A DNA stretch of 64,000 bases, from contig NC_059084.1 in assembly GCF_020497125.1 (NCBI RefSeq), forward strand, positions 11,249,501 to 11,313,500. The letters run 5' to 3'. Shown here piece after piece: positions 46,431 to 58,106 of this stretch; position 1 is the first letter of the stretch, and each line of letters starts with the position of its first letter. This stretch comes from Mauremys mutica (Eukaryota > Chordata > Testudines > Geoemydidae). Under the pieces are notes generated by a model. It did not search any database, was not told the origin of the DNA, and was given only the letters and a program-made list of their open reading frames with translations. The position numbers were made by a program, and so were the translations under genes.

Positions 46431-48689
46431 ACCCATGCCACATTCTGTCTTGGATATGTACCGGAACTTATTTTCTCCTTGCACATTATTCATATTGAGG
46501 GCAAGTATGATGCAGGGCAAAATCGAAAGCCAATGAAAGTGTTTGTAGGATTTAAAGTTGGTGTTTTCTTAAAAACAAAACAAAACAAAAAAACTCCACA
46601 GCAACAGCCCAGATTGTATTTTCTGTCACTTTTCAAGAGCCCCCTTGCTGGTGTGTGATGTGAACAGGTCTTGCTGCTGCTCATTCAAGCTCAGGCTGGA
46701 TCAGAAATTTGTGAAGTAAAATTTCTAGTCTGGATCTGAAATGTTAGCAGGACTGCAACAATGTTTGGAGGAGTCACCCTGCTCTGAAATGACAGTGGGA
46801 GGGCAGCAGAAAGGAAACCACATTTCTCCTCATTCCAAACCAATGAGGTGGTGTGTGTGGGTTGTCTTTTTTTAAACAAAATGCATGTCACAGCTTGGCA
46901 GACGCTGACTATGTCCCTGTGTGGAGACAGTCACGGCTGGAAGCTGGCTGCCACCGTCAGAGGATGTGACCAAAACAATACGCTTTTCTCTTTTTATTAT
47001 TTTTTCCCCTCTCAGAACAACTCCTAGATGAGTTCTGTGTAGTGTCAGGCGGAGGGAAGGGAGGCAGATGGTCTGACAATGGGAAAACTGTCTAGTTTAG
47101 CACTAATTAAAATGGGACTCGAGATCCACGTACTCCAGTGAAACAATAAACTGGAAATGCCTGGACCAAAGCAGGTCAACTGGTGACCTTTTGAGCATTA
47201 CAAATCTACACAATAATGGCTTTGCTCTCTCATTTAAATATACATCTATAGCCCCTCCATGCTCCCCATTCAGGTCAAATCAATGATGGTTCTAGGTGGA
47301 AAAAACATTTTAAATAACACTCATATCCAGAATAAAATATCTTTCTGATAATTTTATTGCAGGACACAAAACATTAGTAGTCCAAAAGGAAGAGCAGATT
47401 TATCGTGTTGCTACATCTTTCCCATAATATCCTGCTTGTACACGTCCCATCATTAGACAGTGGTTGAGTTCCCGGGTTGCCATAAGCTTGAAGGAGTTAC
47501 TGGCTTTGTGCACTGTTCCATGTGGGCTCTTTCTGTTCTGTTGGAGGACAGTCCCATGGATCTGTGACTACACTGCTTGGGAGGGCGTAACAGCCCTGGG
47601 CCTCATGCAACTCAGAAGATGCCATAGTGGCTAGGAAAGAAAGAATCCATTTCTCCTGATCCCTGGGAATCTTCTCACCACATAGCTCTGAGCGAGGTCT
47701 GACATACGGCCCTTAGACATAGGTGCCAGTTTTATTGTGAGGGAGGGAATTTTGACTGAGAAGACGCTAGGCTTCACTCTTACTTTTGTTAGAAAGAACT
47801 TGAGCTTCTAGACGTGAGCATAAGCAGGCTTAGTTTAAAGTGTCTCATTTGAAGGACACTGCTTCTAGCTTGAAGCATGTTTGTTAAAGTCGATCTACCC
47901 AGCAGGAAAGAGTTGTGACTCTTGGTGCGGACAGGAGAGGCTACGTAAGAGGAAGAGAAGACAATTGAAACAGGCTATTGCCCACAGGCTGCCCTTTCTG
48001 GTGAAAAGGAGAGGAGTGTTTCTCTGCATCTTCAGAAATGGAAACATAGCTGATCCCCCCACAAGTATTGACTGAATCCCTGGGCACTGTAAATGACTTC
48101 AATTAGTTAGAAATCAGCGAGTTTGAATGTGCCACAGTTTGGTTCTAATAAGTTTAAAAAGTTCAGAGAGTAGATTATTTGAGGTTAGAAACGAGGCACA
48201 AGCAATTGTCATGTGATCTATTCCCAATATATCCTAATGGGTGGCAGGATCCGTTAATGTATTACATTGACAACATGTCTTCTGCACACAGGAGATGGGC
48301 TTTCCTGGAAAATAGAATACTTTCCCAGTAGCATTTTAAAAGAAATAAATAAATCAGTATTTAAAAAAATGTTTTTTTAATCCACCCCTACTTCTAAAAA
48401 TATTGTTATTCTAACACTCCTCTCTGCAGTGGAAGGGGAGAGTGAATTTATATTCATTCCATCTAAATCCATCACAATTTTCTGTGATGACCTGTCTCTT
48501 TCTTCCTGTGGCATAGGGCTTCCCTCTGTACTTTCATTGTCAGTGCTGTCCAACTCTTTCTCTTGGTATCTATTCATGAATAATTTTTAATGCTTCTCTA
48601 TGGTATTCATCACCTTAGTATCTGAGCACTTCTTTAACATTTATCAAATTGATCTTCACATCCCCTCTGTGGGAATAATTATAATAGCA
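46431..48689. other. No gene seen
   Basis: AAAAC-rich patch near 46575-46593. Otherwise unassigned AT-rich DNA. The 64-codon frame at 47881-48075 is basic but unrecognised. Confidence 0.4.
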
Positions 48690-48745
48690 GGAAAGTATTA
48701 TTCTCATTTTACAGATGGGGAACTGAGGCACAGAGCGATTACAGG
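48690..48745 (-). mobile_element. MIR core fragment, part 1 (split by foldback)
   Basis: ATTATTCTCATTTTACAGAT, GGGGAACTGAGGCACAGAGC and GATTAC are the antisense MIR core. The expected AAGTGGCTTGC continuation lies on the far side of the insertion, at 49311. Confidence 0.75.
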
Positions 48746-49310
48746 CCAGATCCACAAAGGGATATAGGTGCCTAAAGCCCAGATTTTGGGAGTACTGAGA
48801 TCCATAAAATCCCTGCTCATCTGCTTCCTAACTCTGTAGGTGCCTAAAATCACTAACACCCAGATTTTTAAAGGTATTTAGGTGTTGCTATGCACAGCAT
48901 TGAAATGCCCATATCTCATTTTTAAAAGAGATAGAGGCACGTAGGCACTTAGTATTGACTATCAATGGTATTTAGGGACCTATGTGCCTAAATCCCTTTT
49001 GTAAATGAGATGTAGGTACCTAAATCAGTTAAGCATTGCAATGCTGAGTGGTGCAATGCTTAAATACCTTAAAAATCTGGGTTTAAGTACATAAATTTCC
49101 ACTGTAAAAGTTTCCATGGCACCTACGTTTCTGCCTCTGGGCATGCACATTCCTGCCTCAAGCAGGTACTTAGATGCCTATTTCCCCCCTGTGATCTTCA
49201 AAGCAGGTGAAGATAGGGGTTGGCCCACTTATCTTGCCTATGTGGCCCAACCTGGTAGGCATGCTCTGAGCTCTGTTGCGATGCCTAAGTTCCTTTGCGG
49301 ATCCAGGCCA
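48746..49310. mobile_element. Foldback/TIR element (GGCCAGATCCACAAAGG), inserted in the MIR
   Basis: The left end GGCCAGATCCACAAAGGGAT and the right end TCCTTTGCGGATCCAGGCC are inverted repeats. Within, GGTGCCTAAAxCC and TAGGTACC-type blocks recur in both orientations (for example 48768-48780, 48839-48849, 49011-49022). Length 565 bp, non-coding. The target duplication is not clear. Confidence 0.7.
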
Positions 49311-49400
49311 AAGTGGCTTGCTGAATATCACACAAGACGTCTGTGGCAGAGCAAGGAATAGGACTTAGATCTATGTATGCGCAGTCCAGAGCCTTACCTA
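49311..49400 (-). mobile_element. MIR core fragment, part 2
   Basis: AAAGTGGCTTGCTGAATATC, ACACAAGACGTCTGTGGCAG and AGCAAGGAATAGG complete the antisense MIR core interrupted at 48745. Confidence 0.7.
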
Positions 49401-50659
49401 AACGGCTATCCTGCTCTATACTGATGTACAATGAAGAGGAATTTCTTCATGCTTTGCAGTGGCTGAAATATCTGGTGCAGTACTTCAGTGCTGGCAGGAG
49501 ACATATTCTAATGTATAGTTGATGATTGGATGTCACCATTGTGGTTGAAAGACTGAGGAAGCTACAAAGATGACTACGGCCAGCTTAGCAGAATCTTCTC
49601 TCTCTGTACATACAGAGCTTTTGGTTCCAAGGTTCCCTAGCTCAAATGGCAGCAAAATGTGATTATTGATAATATTTATAGCAACCGCCCAATAAAAGGT
49701 TTATCACACCCTCCATCTTGTCCTTTCCCAAGAACCAATATAGCTAAGATCTTCTTCTGCACAACAGTGAATAACAAGACATAACACATGACCTTCCTAA
49801 GTTCAAATATCCTTTCACTGCATATGTTGAACTAGGTTCATGGACAGTTTAAAGCCCATCTTCTGTTTTCCTCATTGACTTTCATGGTTGCAATTTATTG
49901 AACTCCAAAGAATGGATGTGGACCCTCTTTGCTTATGCCAAAATCAGTGAGTACAGAAGCGATTGTTCATATAAACAAAATGGGCACCTGGCTCCTTTAG
50001 TTGGTGCAATGAGTTGTGTTTGCAAAGCAGGCATGCAAAATTGCAGGCTAGAACATAACATTTGCAGTTATGTAACAAATGCACCAGTGCAGAAGTGACT
50101 GACAGACACACAGGGATATTTCTCCGCTACTCACAGAAAGAAGTTGATACCAGGCCACCTAAATTATCCACCCCTGTTGGCTGATTCTGACCCAACCTCA
50201 GAATACCCTTCTATTAGCTTCTCTACCACTGGTGACATTGAAGAAAAGGGCACTGCCTTATCACCACAGTTTGTAGAAGGTAGCTCCTCTTGGAGTGATA
50301 TTTCAGCACTGGCTGATCTGGCTCTAGGATATCTGCCATCTGGAGACAATACTTGCAGACCTGACACAACTCAAAGTATCGGGAGGAGCAGGAGGAGTAG
50401 CCAACATGCCCAGCTTATGTGACAGCCTTGTGCCAGAACCTCACCTGGTGTAAAAATGAGGTGGCTCCATTTAAATCATTGCAATTCTATCAGTTCACAC
50501 CTGCTGATGGTCTGGCTGTTTGCAAGTCCCATGCTCTTCTGTGTCAACTCAGCTCCCAGCACTAGTTTGTCGTATGCTAATACACCAAAGCCCTGTTACT
50601 AACTCAGAATGATTTTTCAAGGAAGGAAAAGAATGAGTGAAAGCAAGGAAGGAAGTTGG
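49401..50659. other. No gene seen
   Basis: A 92-codon plus-strand frame at 50144-50422 is serine/threonine-rich but has no splice context or recognised domain. Confidence 0.35.
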
Positions 50660-50721
50660 GACCCAATCCAACTCCCATTGAAGTCTACAGATTTTTCCAT
50701 TGATTTCACAGGGAGTTGTAT
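50660..50721. repeat. Short foldback, AACTCCCATTGAAGTC centre
   Basis: ATCCAACTCCCATTGAAGTC faces TTGATTTCACAGGGAGTTGT. About 60 bp; same theme as 19011 and 53600. Confidence 0.55.
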
Positions 50722-51804
50722 CAAATGCTTAATGAAAAGCACGTCAGGAAACCCTCAAGCCTTCCTTTGTATTATGCATCTGCACGGAGCCTACTGAATT
50801 TGTTGAGAGAGAGAGTCTAGCACACAGCATGTGGAAAATAGAGGGGGTGAAGATTGTGTGGTGGAAAAAACCCAACACATCAATGTATAACTGGAAAAGT
50901 CCCTTAATATGAAACATTTTACATATACCAAAAACATTAAAGAAAACCCCACAAACCCTCCTCACATTTACAGTCACTGACTTCATCACTTCACAACATT
51001 ACTTTTCAATCAACAAACATAAAAACAGGAAAGCAGATTTATGGCTGTTTATTAGCCAGTGCCATTATTGTATTTATTGTAGTGTGAAAAAGGAAATGGG
51101 GAAAAGCACTATAAATCTCAATGTCTGTAACCAGATACATTTATTTACTTTCTGAGATCTTTGCACACCGGTAGCTTAGCAGACTTCTGCCCATTACAGT
51201 ATATTTTGAGCACTTCAGTAGACTGCTATAGAGGGACTGATGTTAACCTATTTTGTGGTGGTTTCTGTAATGGGGACTGTAGGAAGAAGCCAGCAAAATG
51301 TGTTCTTCCCATGGAGTGCAACGGACAACAGCACCCTGCCACCAATCAGGTTTCAACGGAGATGAAAATAATTATATATAAAAACCTCATCCAATACCAT
51401 TGGGGAGACAAAGGGCTGGATTTTATTTAAAAAACCATTGGTCTCCCTTCCCCCCGTGAAGAAAGGAAGTTCCTTAATGTTGAGTGGGACCCAAATCCTC
51501 CTAGGTCTTATCTATGGTCCTGGAGCTGTAACATTTCAGCATCAAGGCAGGGTGAATTCTATTAAATATTGAGCTCCACCTTCCTGCAGGTCAGGCCCAA
51601 GGATTGTACATTTGCCCATCTATAAAATACACTTCTGTCCCTACTGTATTAAACCTTCCATTGTAAAGACCCCATGAAGTGTTAATATTGGGAGAGATGC
51701 AGAAGACCTTCTGCTCAGGCCAAAAACCCATTGGTTTCTGTGTGAGTGCAGACAGAGCAAAATTTGATTAAGGATGTTGGTATCTGGTCCTTTTTATTTT
51801 GGGG
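50722..51804. other. No gene seen
   Basis: AT-rich spacer without recognised repeats. Confidence 0.4.
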
Positions 51805-51875
51805 TTATTTCTTAGTTGCCAGGTGCCGATAATGTGCTTGGCATTGTACAATTTATAGAGGAAGAGACCTTTGCA
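51805..51875 (-). mobile_element. MIR1_Amn-type SINE fragment
   Basis: TTAGTTGCCAGGTGCCGATA, then ATGTGCTTGGCATTGTACAA, follows the 'GTGCTAGGCACTGTAC' part of the antisense copies. Short and diverged. Confidence 0.5.
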
Positions 51876-52074
51876 GCCTCCTGAGCCTCCCTGGCTAGGT
51901 TAGCCGAACCATCTGAAACTTCCTTCTGGCAGAAGAAACGGTTGCTTAGAAATATCCCTGTAGTCAGGCTGACATCGATTTAAAGTCAAATTTGCTGGGG
52001 TGGATAATTAATGGTCTGCCTAAAATATAGTACTGGAACTGAGTCAGAACATTAGGAAACTAAACTCAACCAAA

Positions 52075-52692
52075 ATCAAAACTTAGACAAAGTTTTCTAG
52101 CCACCAGAGGAGCGAAGTTCTGGAATACTCTTCCAAGGGGAGCAATGAGGGCAAACCCCCCCCCCCATAACTGGCTTCAAGACTGAGCTTATGGGGAGGA
52201 TGGTCTGATGAGACTGGCTACAATGGCACGTAGCCGATCTGCAACTGCCAGCAGCAAATATCGCCAGCCGTTGGGGATGGGGCACCAGATGGGGTGGGCT
52301 CTGAGTTACTACAGAGAATTCTTTCCCAGGTGTCTGGCTGGTGCATCTTGTGCACATGCTCAGGGTCCAACTGATCACCATCTTTGAGATCAGGACGGAA
52401 TTTCCCCCCAGGTCAGATTGGCAGAGACCTGGTCTTTTATTTTTTTTGTTTTGTTTTGTTTTTTTCCCCTTCCTCTGCAGCATGGGGCCTGGGTCACTTG
52501 CAGGTTTAAGTTAGTGAAAATGGTGGATTTTCTGTAACTTGAAGTCTTAAAATCATGATGTGAAGACTTCCGTAACTCAGCCAGAGGTTATGGGTCTATT
52601 ACAGGAGCGGGTGGGCAAGGTTCTGTGCCTGTGATGTGCAGGAGGCCAGACTGGTGATCATGATGGTCTCTCTGACCTTCGAGTCGGAGTCC
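52075..52692 (+). mobile_element. CR1-type LINE 3' region (second subfamily)
   Basis: AGCCACCAGAGGAGCGAAGT, TGGAATACTCTTCCAAGGGG, GGTGGGCTCTGAGTTACTAC, AGAGAATTCTTTCCCAGGTG, CCTTCCTCTGCAGCATGGGG and GTGCAGGAGGCCAGACTGGT, then ATGGTCTCTCTGACCTTCGA. This ordered series is the 3' non-coding and terminal segment of an amniote CR1 subfamily whose end reads CAGACTxGATGATCATxATG. It differs from the 3' end at 38352-38420. The terminal 8-bp repeat is decayed. Confidence 0.8.
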
Positions 52693-52829
52693 ACTTTGTA
52701 AAGCATTAGGGTTTCCCTAGTCCTGTACGTTATGTTCTACTAGGTCTGTGACATCTTTGCATTTTAAAAGAAATCATATTTTCAATACTGCCTTCCATAC
52801 GTTGGGCCTGTTTTTTGGAGGTGCTCACT

Positions 52830-53010
52830 GTTTATTATTTGTATTGCAGTGGTGCCTAGGAGTCTTAGTCGGGGACCAGTACCCCGGTGTGCTAGGTGCT
52901 GTACAAACACAGAACAAAAAGATGGATTCTGCCCCCCAAAGTTATAATCTTTGTACAAGACAAAATACAACAGGTGGAGGAGACCGAAACAGTGAGACAA
53001 TATTGTTCAG
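52830..53010 (-). mobile_element. MIR1_Amn-type CORE-SINE, 3' half, antisense
   Basis: TTATTATTTGTATTGCAGTG, GTGCCTAGGAGTCTTAGTCG, ACCCCGGTGTGCTAGGTGCT, TACAAACACAGAACAAAAAG and TATAATCTTTGTACAAGACA. It is well preserved and probably belongs to a younger subfamily than the copy at 14000-14120. Confidence 0.8.
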
Positions 53011-54200
53011 CATGACAGGCAGTGGTCTCGGTTTTACAGGCAGCTCAGAACTTCCATTCCAGACCAAAGTTAATCTTCAGAGCACTTCCCAGGAGACACT
53101 CAGCACTTTGCAGGATCAGGCCTTTAGATGCTCCTTCACCTCTGAAGAATTTTTGAATTGATCCGAGCCCTACTATATCTACCACACATCTGATCCGAGT
53201 TTTAATCAGTCTGTGTCACCTGTCCCTGATACATGGCTTATTTCTAATCACAAGCTCAGAGAGGCAGGTGTGCACATGCATTCATGAAGGCTTCCTTCAC
53301 AGAATGCTTCTATCCTGATTAAAATGCATACTATTTTTATATAAAGATCTCCCTTATGAAAGCAAACTGAAGTGCAAACTGATCTGCTCTTTAAATATCC
53401 ATTATCTTTAAATATCTACTTCATAGGTGGATGTCAAACTGAATTTTTGTGCTAAAAGCACACCAAGGTAGATGAATTTCATCTTTCAACTTTCTCACAC
53501 AAATAAAACATTGGGTTGTTTATATGTATATTTTTTATCCTCAGGTTTGTGATTTGAATCCAGATTCAGGTTCAGTTTCCATATGCACCTCCCCACAAGT
53601 GAAATCCTAACTCTACTGCAGTCAATGGAAGTTTTGCTATTGACTCAGTGAAGCCAGGATTATACCCCTAAACTTGAGAGGTGTGTGGAACTGTTTATTT
53701 TCTACAGGCCCAATATCTCTCTGAATCACCTAGGGTGACTTGTTCATCTTCTTTATTTATTTTTGTCTAGTTCATTTTGTTTTTTGTCTAGATAGTTTTT
53801 TGCCCCTATTTTTACAAATGAACTGTAAGAGGCAAACTATAAATTATAAATGAACAGTTTCAATGAGGGTGTTCATTGCAATGACTGAAATCTAATTAAG
53901 CAGCTTAAGAGCTGAGTGATATTATTATTAAAGAGCTACATTAACAGAGCATTTGATCAGCCTCTTAATTTGTTCTTTGTGGATTGTACTTATGAGATAG
54001 TATGCTTCTGAATGACACACAGATCAATTCCTTAATACAGAGGGAAACATGACATCATAAGTTTAAATTGAAATACATTAATATAGAAGGCCCATAGAAA
54101 CAAATACACTGTTCTCCCAGCCTAATTGACTTAGTTTAATTTACTTTAAGTAACTGTTAGTATTGATTGGTTTTAGGTTGTGATTTGACAGTCACATAAA
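53011..54200. other. No gene; one short foldback at 53600-53661
   Basis: GAAATCCTAACTCTACTGCA and GTCAATGGAAGTTTTGC face CTATTGACTCAGTG and AAGCCAGGATTAT, a foldback of the same theme as 50660. The rest is AT-rich and unassigned. Confidence 0.45.
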
Positions 54201-54611
54201 GGGCCTAATTTTTAAAACAGACCAGAGATCCAAATGCAAAAATGCATATGAAGTTCCACATTTACCGTGGTGCCAAGCTCAAGGCACTACTCACTAGTTA
54301 GGCCAGTGCCTGGTTGGTCAGCTCCCATTTGTGCACACAATCACATTAAACAGCTGACTTGCATGCATACATTTTGTCCTTTAAAGATCTGGTCCAATGT
54401 GACTTTTGGAAAATCTGGCTCCCATTGCTTCATAAAGTTTGGGTCTGCATTTAAAATCCTAATTTACAAGCTCAGTTAGTGCACTTGTATGAGCAAATTG
54501 GCTACCTGCATGTGCAAATGTGGCTAACTAGGCATTCGAGCATGAAATCATGGCAACTGCATGCTTAATTATGTGCCATACGCACACTGCTACTTTTTGA
54601 AAATATGGCCC
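54201..54611. mobile_element. TIR/foldback MITE (GGGCCTAATTTTTAAAA ends)
   Basis: The left end GGGCCTAATTTTTAAAACAG pairs with the right end GCTACTTTTTGAAAATATGG and CCC. Internal repeats of GCATGCATA / GTGCAAATGTGG type appear in both orientations. 411 bp, non-coding. Related ends occur at 57040 and 57253. Confidence 0.6.
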
Positions 54612-54904
54612 GTGTTGGAGGATCCGCTGCAAAGTTATCCTTTAGGTTGTTCCATCCCATCAATATATCTTCCCCTCGAATGAATTCCTTCAATTTTACC
54701 TGTCCCACTTCTTCTCTGACTAAAGCTAGGCAGAGCTATGGCTAATGGATCAATGTCCAGCAACAATCTATACTCAGAAAGCAGCAGATCCACCCACAGT
54801 CCCACATTAAATGGTACACCTGCCTTGCAAACAAGGGTTCCTTATAAATTGATTTGGGTTGACCTTGTTCCAAAAGGTGGTTCTGTCTTTGCTGTGACAT
54901 AGAG
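54612..54904. other. No gene seen
   Basis: Unassigned spacer. Confidence 0.4.
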
Positions 54905-55002
54905 AAACAAGTTGGTGAGGTAGTATCTCCTATTGGTCCAACTTCTGTTGGTGAAAGAGACAAGCTTCTGAGCTTACGGAGCTCTTCTTCAGGTCTTCTT
55001 TC
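54905..55002 (-). mobile_element. Penelope-like terminal repeat, single arm
   Basis: On the minus strand: CCTGAAGAAGAGCTCCGTAA, GCTCAGAAGCTTGTCTCTTT, CACCAACAGAAGTTGGACCA and AGATACTACCTCACCAAC. It is one arm of the hairpins at 24158 and 29961 without its partner, and it retains the CTGAAGA box and the GAGCT/AGCTC stem. Confidence 0.7.
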
Positions 55003-55269
55003 TACATGGCATTCATGACACAGACTTTCTTCCTGTACCCACCTGATTTATGCCACGAAGTAGTGAGTCCTACCTAGATATAATCTTGTGAACACATTTC
55101 TAAAAAGTAGCTGTTACAGAACCAGATCCCCTTGCCCAACCTGGCACTATATTGTTCTTTTGATGCTGAATGATGCCTTGTCTGTCTCCTTGAATGAAGT
55201 ACTTGGTGCTAATCTTCCCTCCATCCCTCTTCTCGGTGAGGATATTGAGGTGTGCTGGTGAGCCACAAA

Positions 55270-55483
55270 CAGGGCCGGCTCCAGGCACCTGCTTATCAAA
55301 CAGGTGCTTGGGGCGGCCACTCCGGAGCGGGGCGGCGCTTTCAGGTATTCGGTGGCAATTCGGCAGAGGGTCCCTCACTCCTGCTCGGAGCGAAGGACCT
55401 CCCACTGAATTGCCGCAGATCGCTATCGCGGCTTTTTTTGGGGGGGGGCGCTTGGGGCGGCAAAACCCCTGGAGCCGGCCCTG
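55270..55483. mobile_element. hAT-type MITE (CAGGGCCGGCTCCAGG ends)
   Basis: The ends CAGGGCCGGCTCCAGG and CCTGGAGCCGGCCCTG are perfect inverted repeats. The flanks GCCACAAA (55262-55269) and GCCATACA (55484-55491) agree at 6 of 8. Internally CAGGTGCTTGGGGCGGCC and GCGCTTGGGGCGGCAAAACC. Related to, but distinct from, the family at 17560. It holds a G8-type run at about 55441-55448. Confidence 0.8.
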
Positions 55484-55491
55484 GCCATACA

Positions 55492-57039
55492 GGCTAAATC
55501 TGCAAGCCAGAGAACAGCAAACAAAGAGAGGTGTCTTCAGAAAACTCTTGTGAAGGAGAAGCAGGCACCAAGAATCTCCAAGCGGTGGTCAAGAATGGTC
55601 CACAGTGGACCACTTTGGTATGTTACTTTGTAACTGTTCCAAGCTCGTTCCTTGGCTATTTCACAATGAAACCAAGCAGGATTCCAGTCTATTAAGTCTT
55701 CAGTGTAGCACAGCCTTTATTTAGTTATTGGAACCAAATGCTGTACTTCAGTGCACAGCCTGAGTAGCAAAGCTGTACACTGGGGAAACTGGCAAGGGTC
55801 CAGGGAGACAGAATCCTTCTCCAAAGTCGTCATTCCTTTACCACTACTGCATGTTCTCCATTGTTGTTAGGATGACCAGAAGAACAATATAGCAACAGAT
55901 CCATCATCACATCCTCGCTCCTTCTCTGATCTGCCTGCATACCACAGACAGGCAGTAACTCTTGACTTAGCTCCCAGAATTCTCCTTTAGCTAAAGAGCA
56001 GAGCTGTCCTGATTCAGCTGCCATCCAGGCCCTCTGCACTCCTGGAGGGCTAGAGGCATCATTGTCATCAAGGTCTTCATTTGCCTCAGCTACTTGTGGG
56101 AAAAGCACCACTGGCTGGTGCAACCATCTTTTCTAATTCACATTTATTTTTAAATTGCTGAAACTGTAGGGGGAAAGATAGGTGAGAGAGGGAATATAAA
56201 AAGACCTAACGTGCTTGAATGTGTGGCAGGATCTGCAGACTCTGAACATTTCAGAGAGAAGAAAGAGATTGATACAGAACAGAAAGAAAATGACACAAAA
56301 AGGAGACAAGCATAACTGGTTGATTCCCCCTGCACTGTGTTTTTACTGTATATTTTATGGATTCCATATGCAGTAATGAAACCCCTATGCCTAACTTTTC
56401 CCCTCCTAATCTTGCTGTGCCTAATTTTATATCACTCTTTCCCTATTTCATCTTGAACACAACCTCTCATGATCCAAATTTTGCAGTGGCATTTTTGAAT
56501 ACTTTTTTTCCCTTTTATGTTTAAAAGGATAGAACATTATTTTTACTCTGGAATTGATTTAAAATCTTTCTCCCACATTGTGGATCTTGGAAGTGAGGTC
56601 GGAAGATAATGTTTGCTGTCTGCAGGCATTAAAGCAGGATCCACAGGGCAATCATCTTTAAATATTTAACTAGTAGTAATCTGATTCGGAATGCTGACTG
56701 GGTGTTTATGGAAGACGATGTTGATGTGACAGATGCAGTTAATTTTACATTTCTAAAATTCAACAAATCTGAAAGTCATTCTCAAAACATAAAAAACTGT
56801 TTCATTCTGCTGCATAGGGTGTCTTAAATGTTGACTGCTCACCATTCTCAATGTCTAGAGATTCCAATTAGCATTTATCTTTGTATTTTTAATTTAATAC
56901 AATCATTTTTTGAGGTTCCAATCACCACATAGCACAAAATTCTGTTTGACCATGAATACTTTTTTGTTTTCTGTTCCACACCCAGCAGATAAATCGGTCA
57001 GAGAGAATTGGTACCCATTAGCGTCTGTCAATGTATCAT
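55492..57039. other. No recognised gene; one unexplained minus-strand frame
   Basis: A minus-strand open frame at 56123-55830 (97 codons) is rich in Glu, Asp and Gln and less AT-biased than its surroundings. I do not recognise it, and it has no splice or promoter support, so it is not called as a gene. The remainder is unassigned. Confidence 0.35.
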
Positions 57040-57242
57040 GGCCAAGATTTTCAAAAACAACTAGCCATTTTGGGGAAGCCTTAGTTCTTGGATTCCCAAC
57101 TCAAGAGACTTTAAATGGAGCCTGATTTTCTCAGAGGATGAGAGCTTAGTGCTTTTCGGAAATACTTGAGCAAGTAAAACTCGAGGAACCCAAAATCAAA
57201 TTGGGCACCCAAAATAATTAGTTGCTTTTGAATATCTTGGCC
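57040..57242. mobile_element. TIR MITE (GGCCAAGATTTTCAAAA), copy A
   Basis: GGCCAAGATTTTCAAAAACA and ACT on the left pair with AGTTGCTTTTGAATATCTTG and GCC on the right. About 203 bp, non-coding. It lies 10 bp from a related element. Confidence 0.65.
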
Positions 57243-57252
57243 TATGTAACTA

Positions 57253-57474
57253 GGGCCAGGTTTTTAAGAAAGTTAAGAGGATAAATGCATGTGCCAAAGG
57301 CATATACATTTGTTTGTGTAATTTTGACTTGCAGCTCCCTTGATGACATAGTCAAATCTAGCAACTTTGCACACAAATAGCTGGACACACTATGGTGTGT
57401 CCACGCAGTCACATTAATTCCATGTGCATTTTGCCATATTATGGTGCAATTAAACCCTTTGAAAATCCAGTCCC
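57253..57474. mobile_element. TIR MITE (GGGCCAGGTTTTTAAGAAA), copy B
   Basis: GGGCCAGGTTTTTAAGAAAG on the left pairs with CCCTTTGAAAATCCAGTCCC on the right, and CACACTATGGTGTGTCC forms a small internal hairpin. 222 bp. Ends resemble copy A at 57040 and the element at 54201. Confidence 0.6.
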
Positions 57475-57787
57475 TATTATGTGAAGATTTTTTATCTTGA
57501 AAGCTCTGCAGGGGCGCTGGAACAATTTGTATAGTGAGGGTGCTGAGAGCCATTGAACAAAACTGTAAACCCTGGATATGAGGGAAATCACTTCATGACA
57601 GGTGGTGCAGCAGCCCCGCTAGTTCCAGCTCCTATAAACTTCTGGTTCGTTGCACAGTCCCTTCCCTCAAGATGAGGTGAGGGGATGACTAGAACATGGC
57701 AAGGTTGAACCATGAGAAGGGTGCTGTAACTAGTATGTAAACCCAAAGGCTGAATGTTTGTTTGGTTTGGCGGCAAAAATTCTGAAT
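57475..57787. other. No gene seen
   Basis: Unassigned spacer up to the palindromic LTR-derived insertion. Confidence 0.4.
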
Positions 57788-57792
57788 ATGGA

Positions 57793-58106
57793 TGTGATGG
57801 GTTGGATCACAGAAACTCCCTTGGGAACTGACACCTGATGTGCCAAGACTACTTCTGCTCCTGCTTTCCTGCCCTGGCAGCTTAGGACTCCAGCACCCTG
57901 CCATGTTGAGCCAGACACACCAGTCTACTCCATCACAGACCCAGGGTCTGAACCATGTTCCCCAAAGCTGCAGACCAGCGGGTCTGGCTCAAACCAGGCA
58001 GGGGACTGGAGTCTTATGCTGCCAGGGCAGGAAAGCAGGGGCAGATGTAGTCCTGGCATATCAGTTGGCAGTTCCCAAGGGGGTTTCTGTGATCCAACCT
58101 GTCACA
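57793..58106. mobile_element. Palindromic LTR-derived insertion with 5-bp target duplication
   Basis: Two arms of about 120 bp face each other. TGTGATGGGTTGGATCACAG (57793) is complementary to the right end CTGTGATCCAACCTGTCACA (58106). CCTGCCCTGGCAGCTTAGGA pairs with CTTATGCTGCCAGGGCAGG, and GTTGAGCCAGAC (near 57904-57915) pairs with GTCTGGCTCAAAC (near 57980). About 64 bp lie in between. ATGGA flanks it perfectly (57788-57792 and 58107-58111). The arms match what I recall as the first 120 bp of a turtle LTR. TG...CA ends plus a 5-bp duplication fit retroelement integration, but the head-to-head form is unusual. No coding region. Confidence 0.75.

Noticed and set aside
46128..46520. 130-codon minus-strand frame
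   Set aside because: Lies across the right end of the LTR-like unit and adjacent DNA; no conserved motif.
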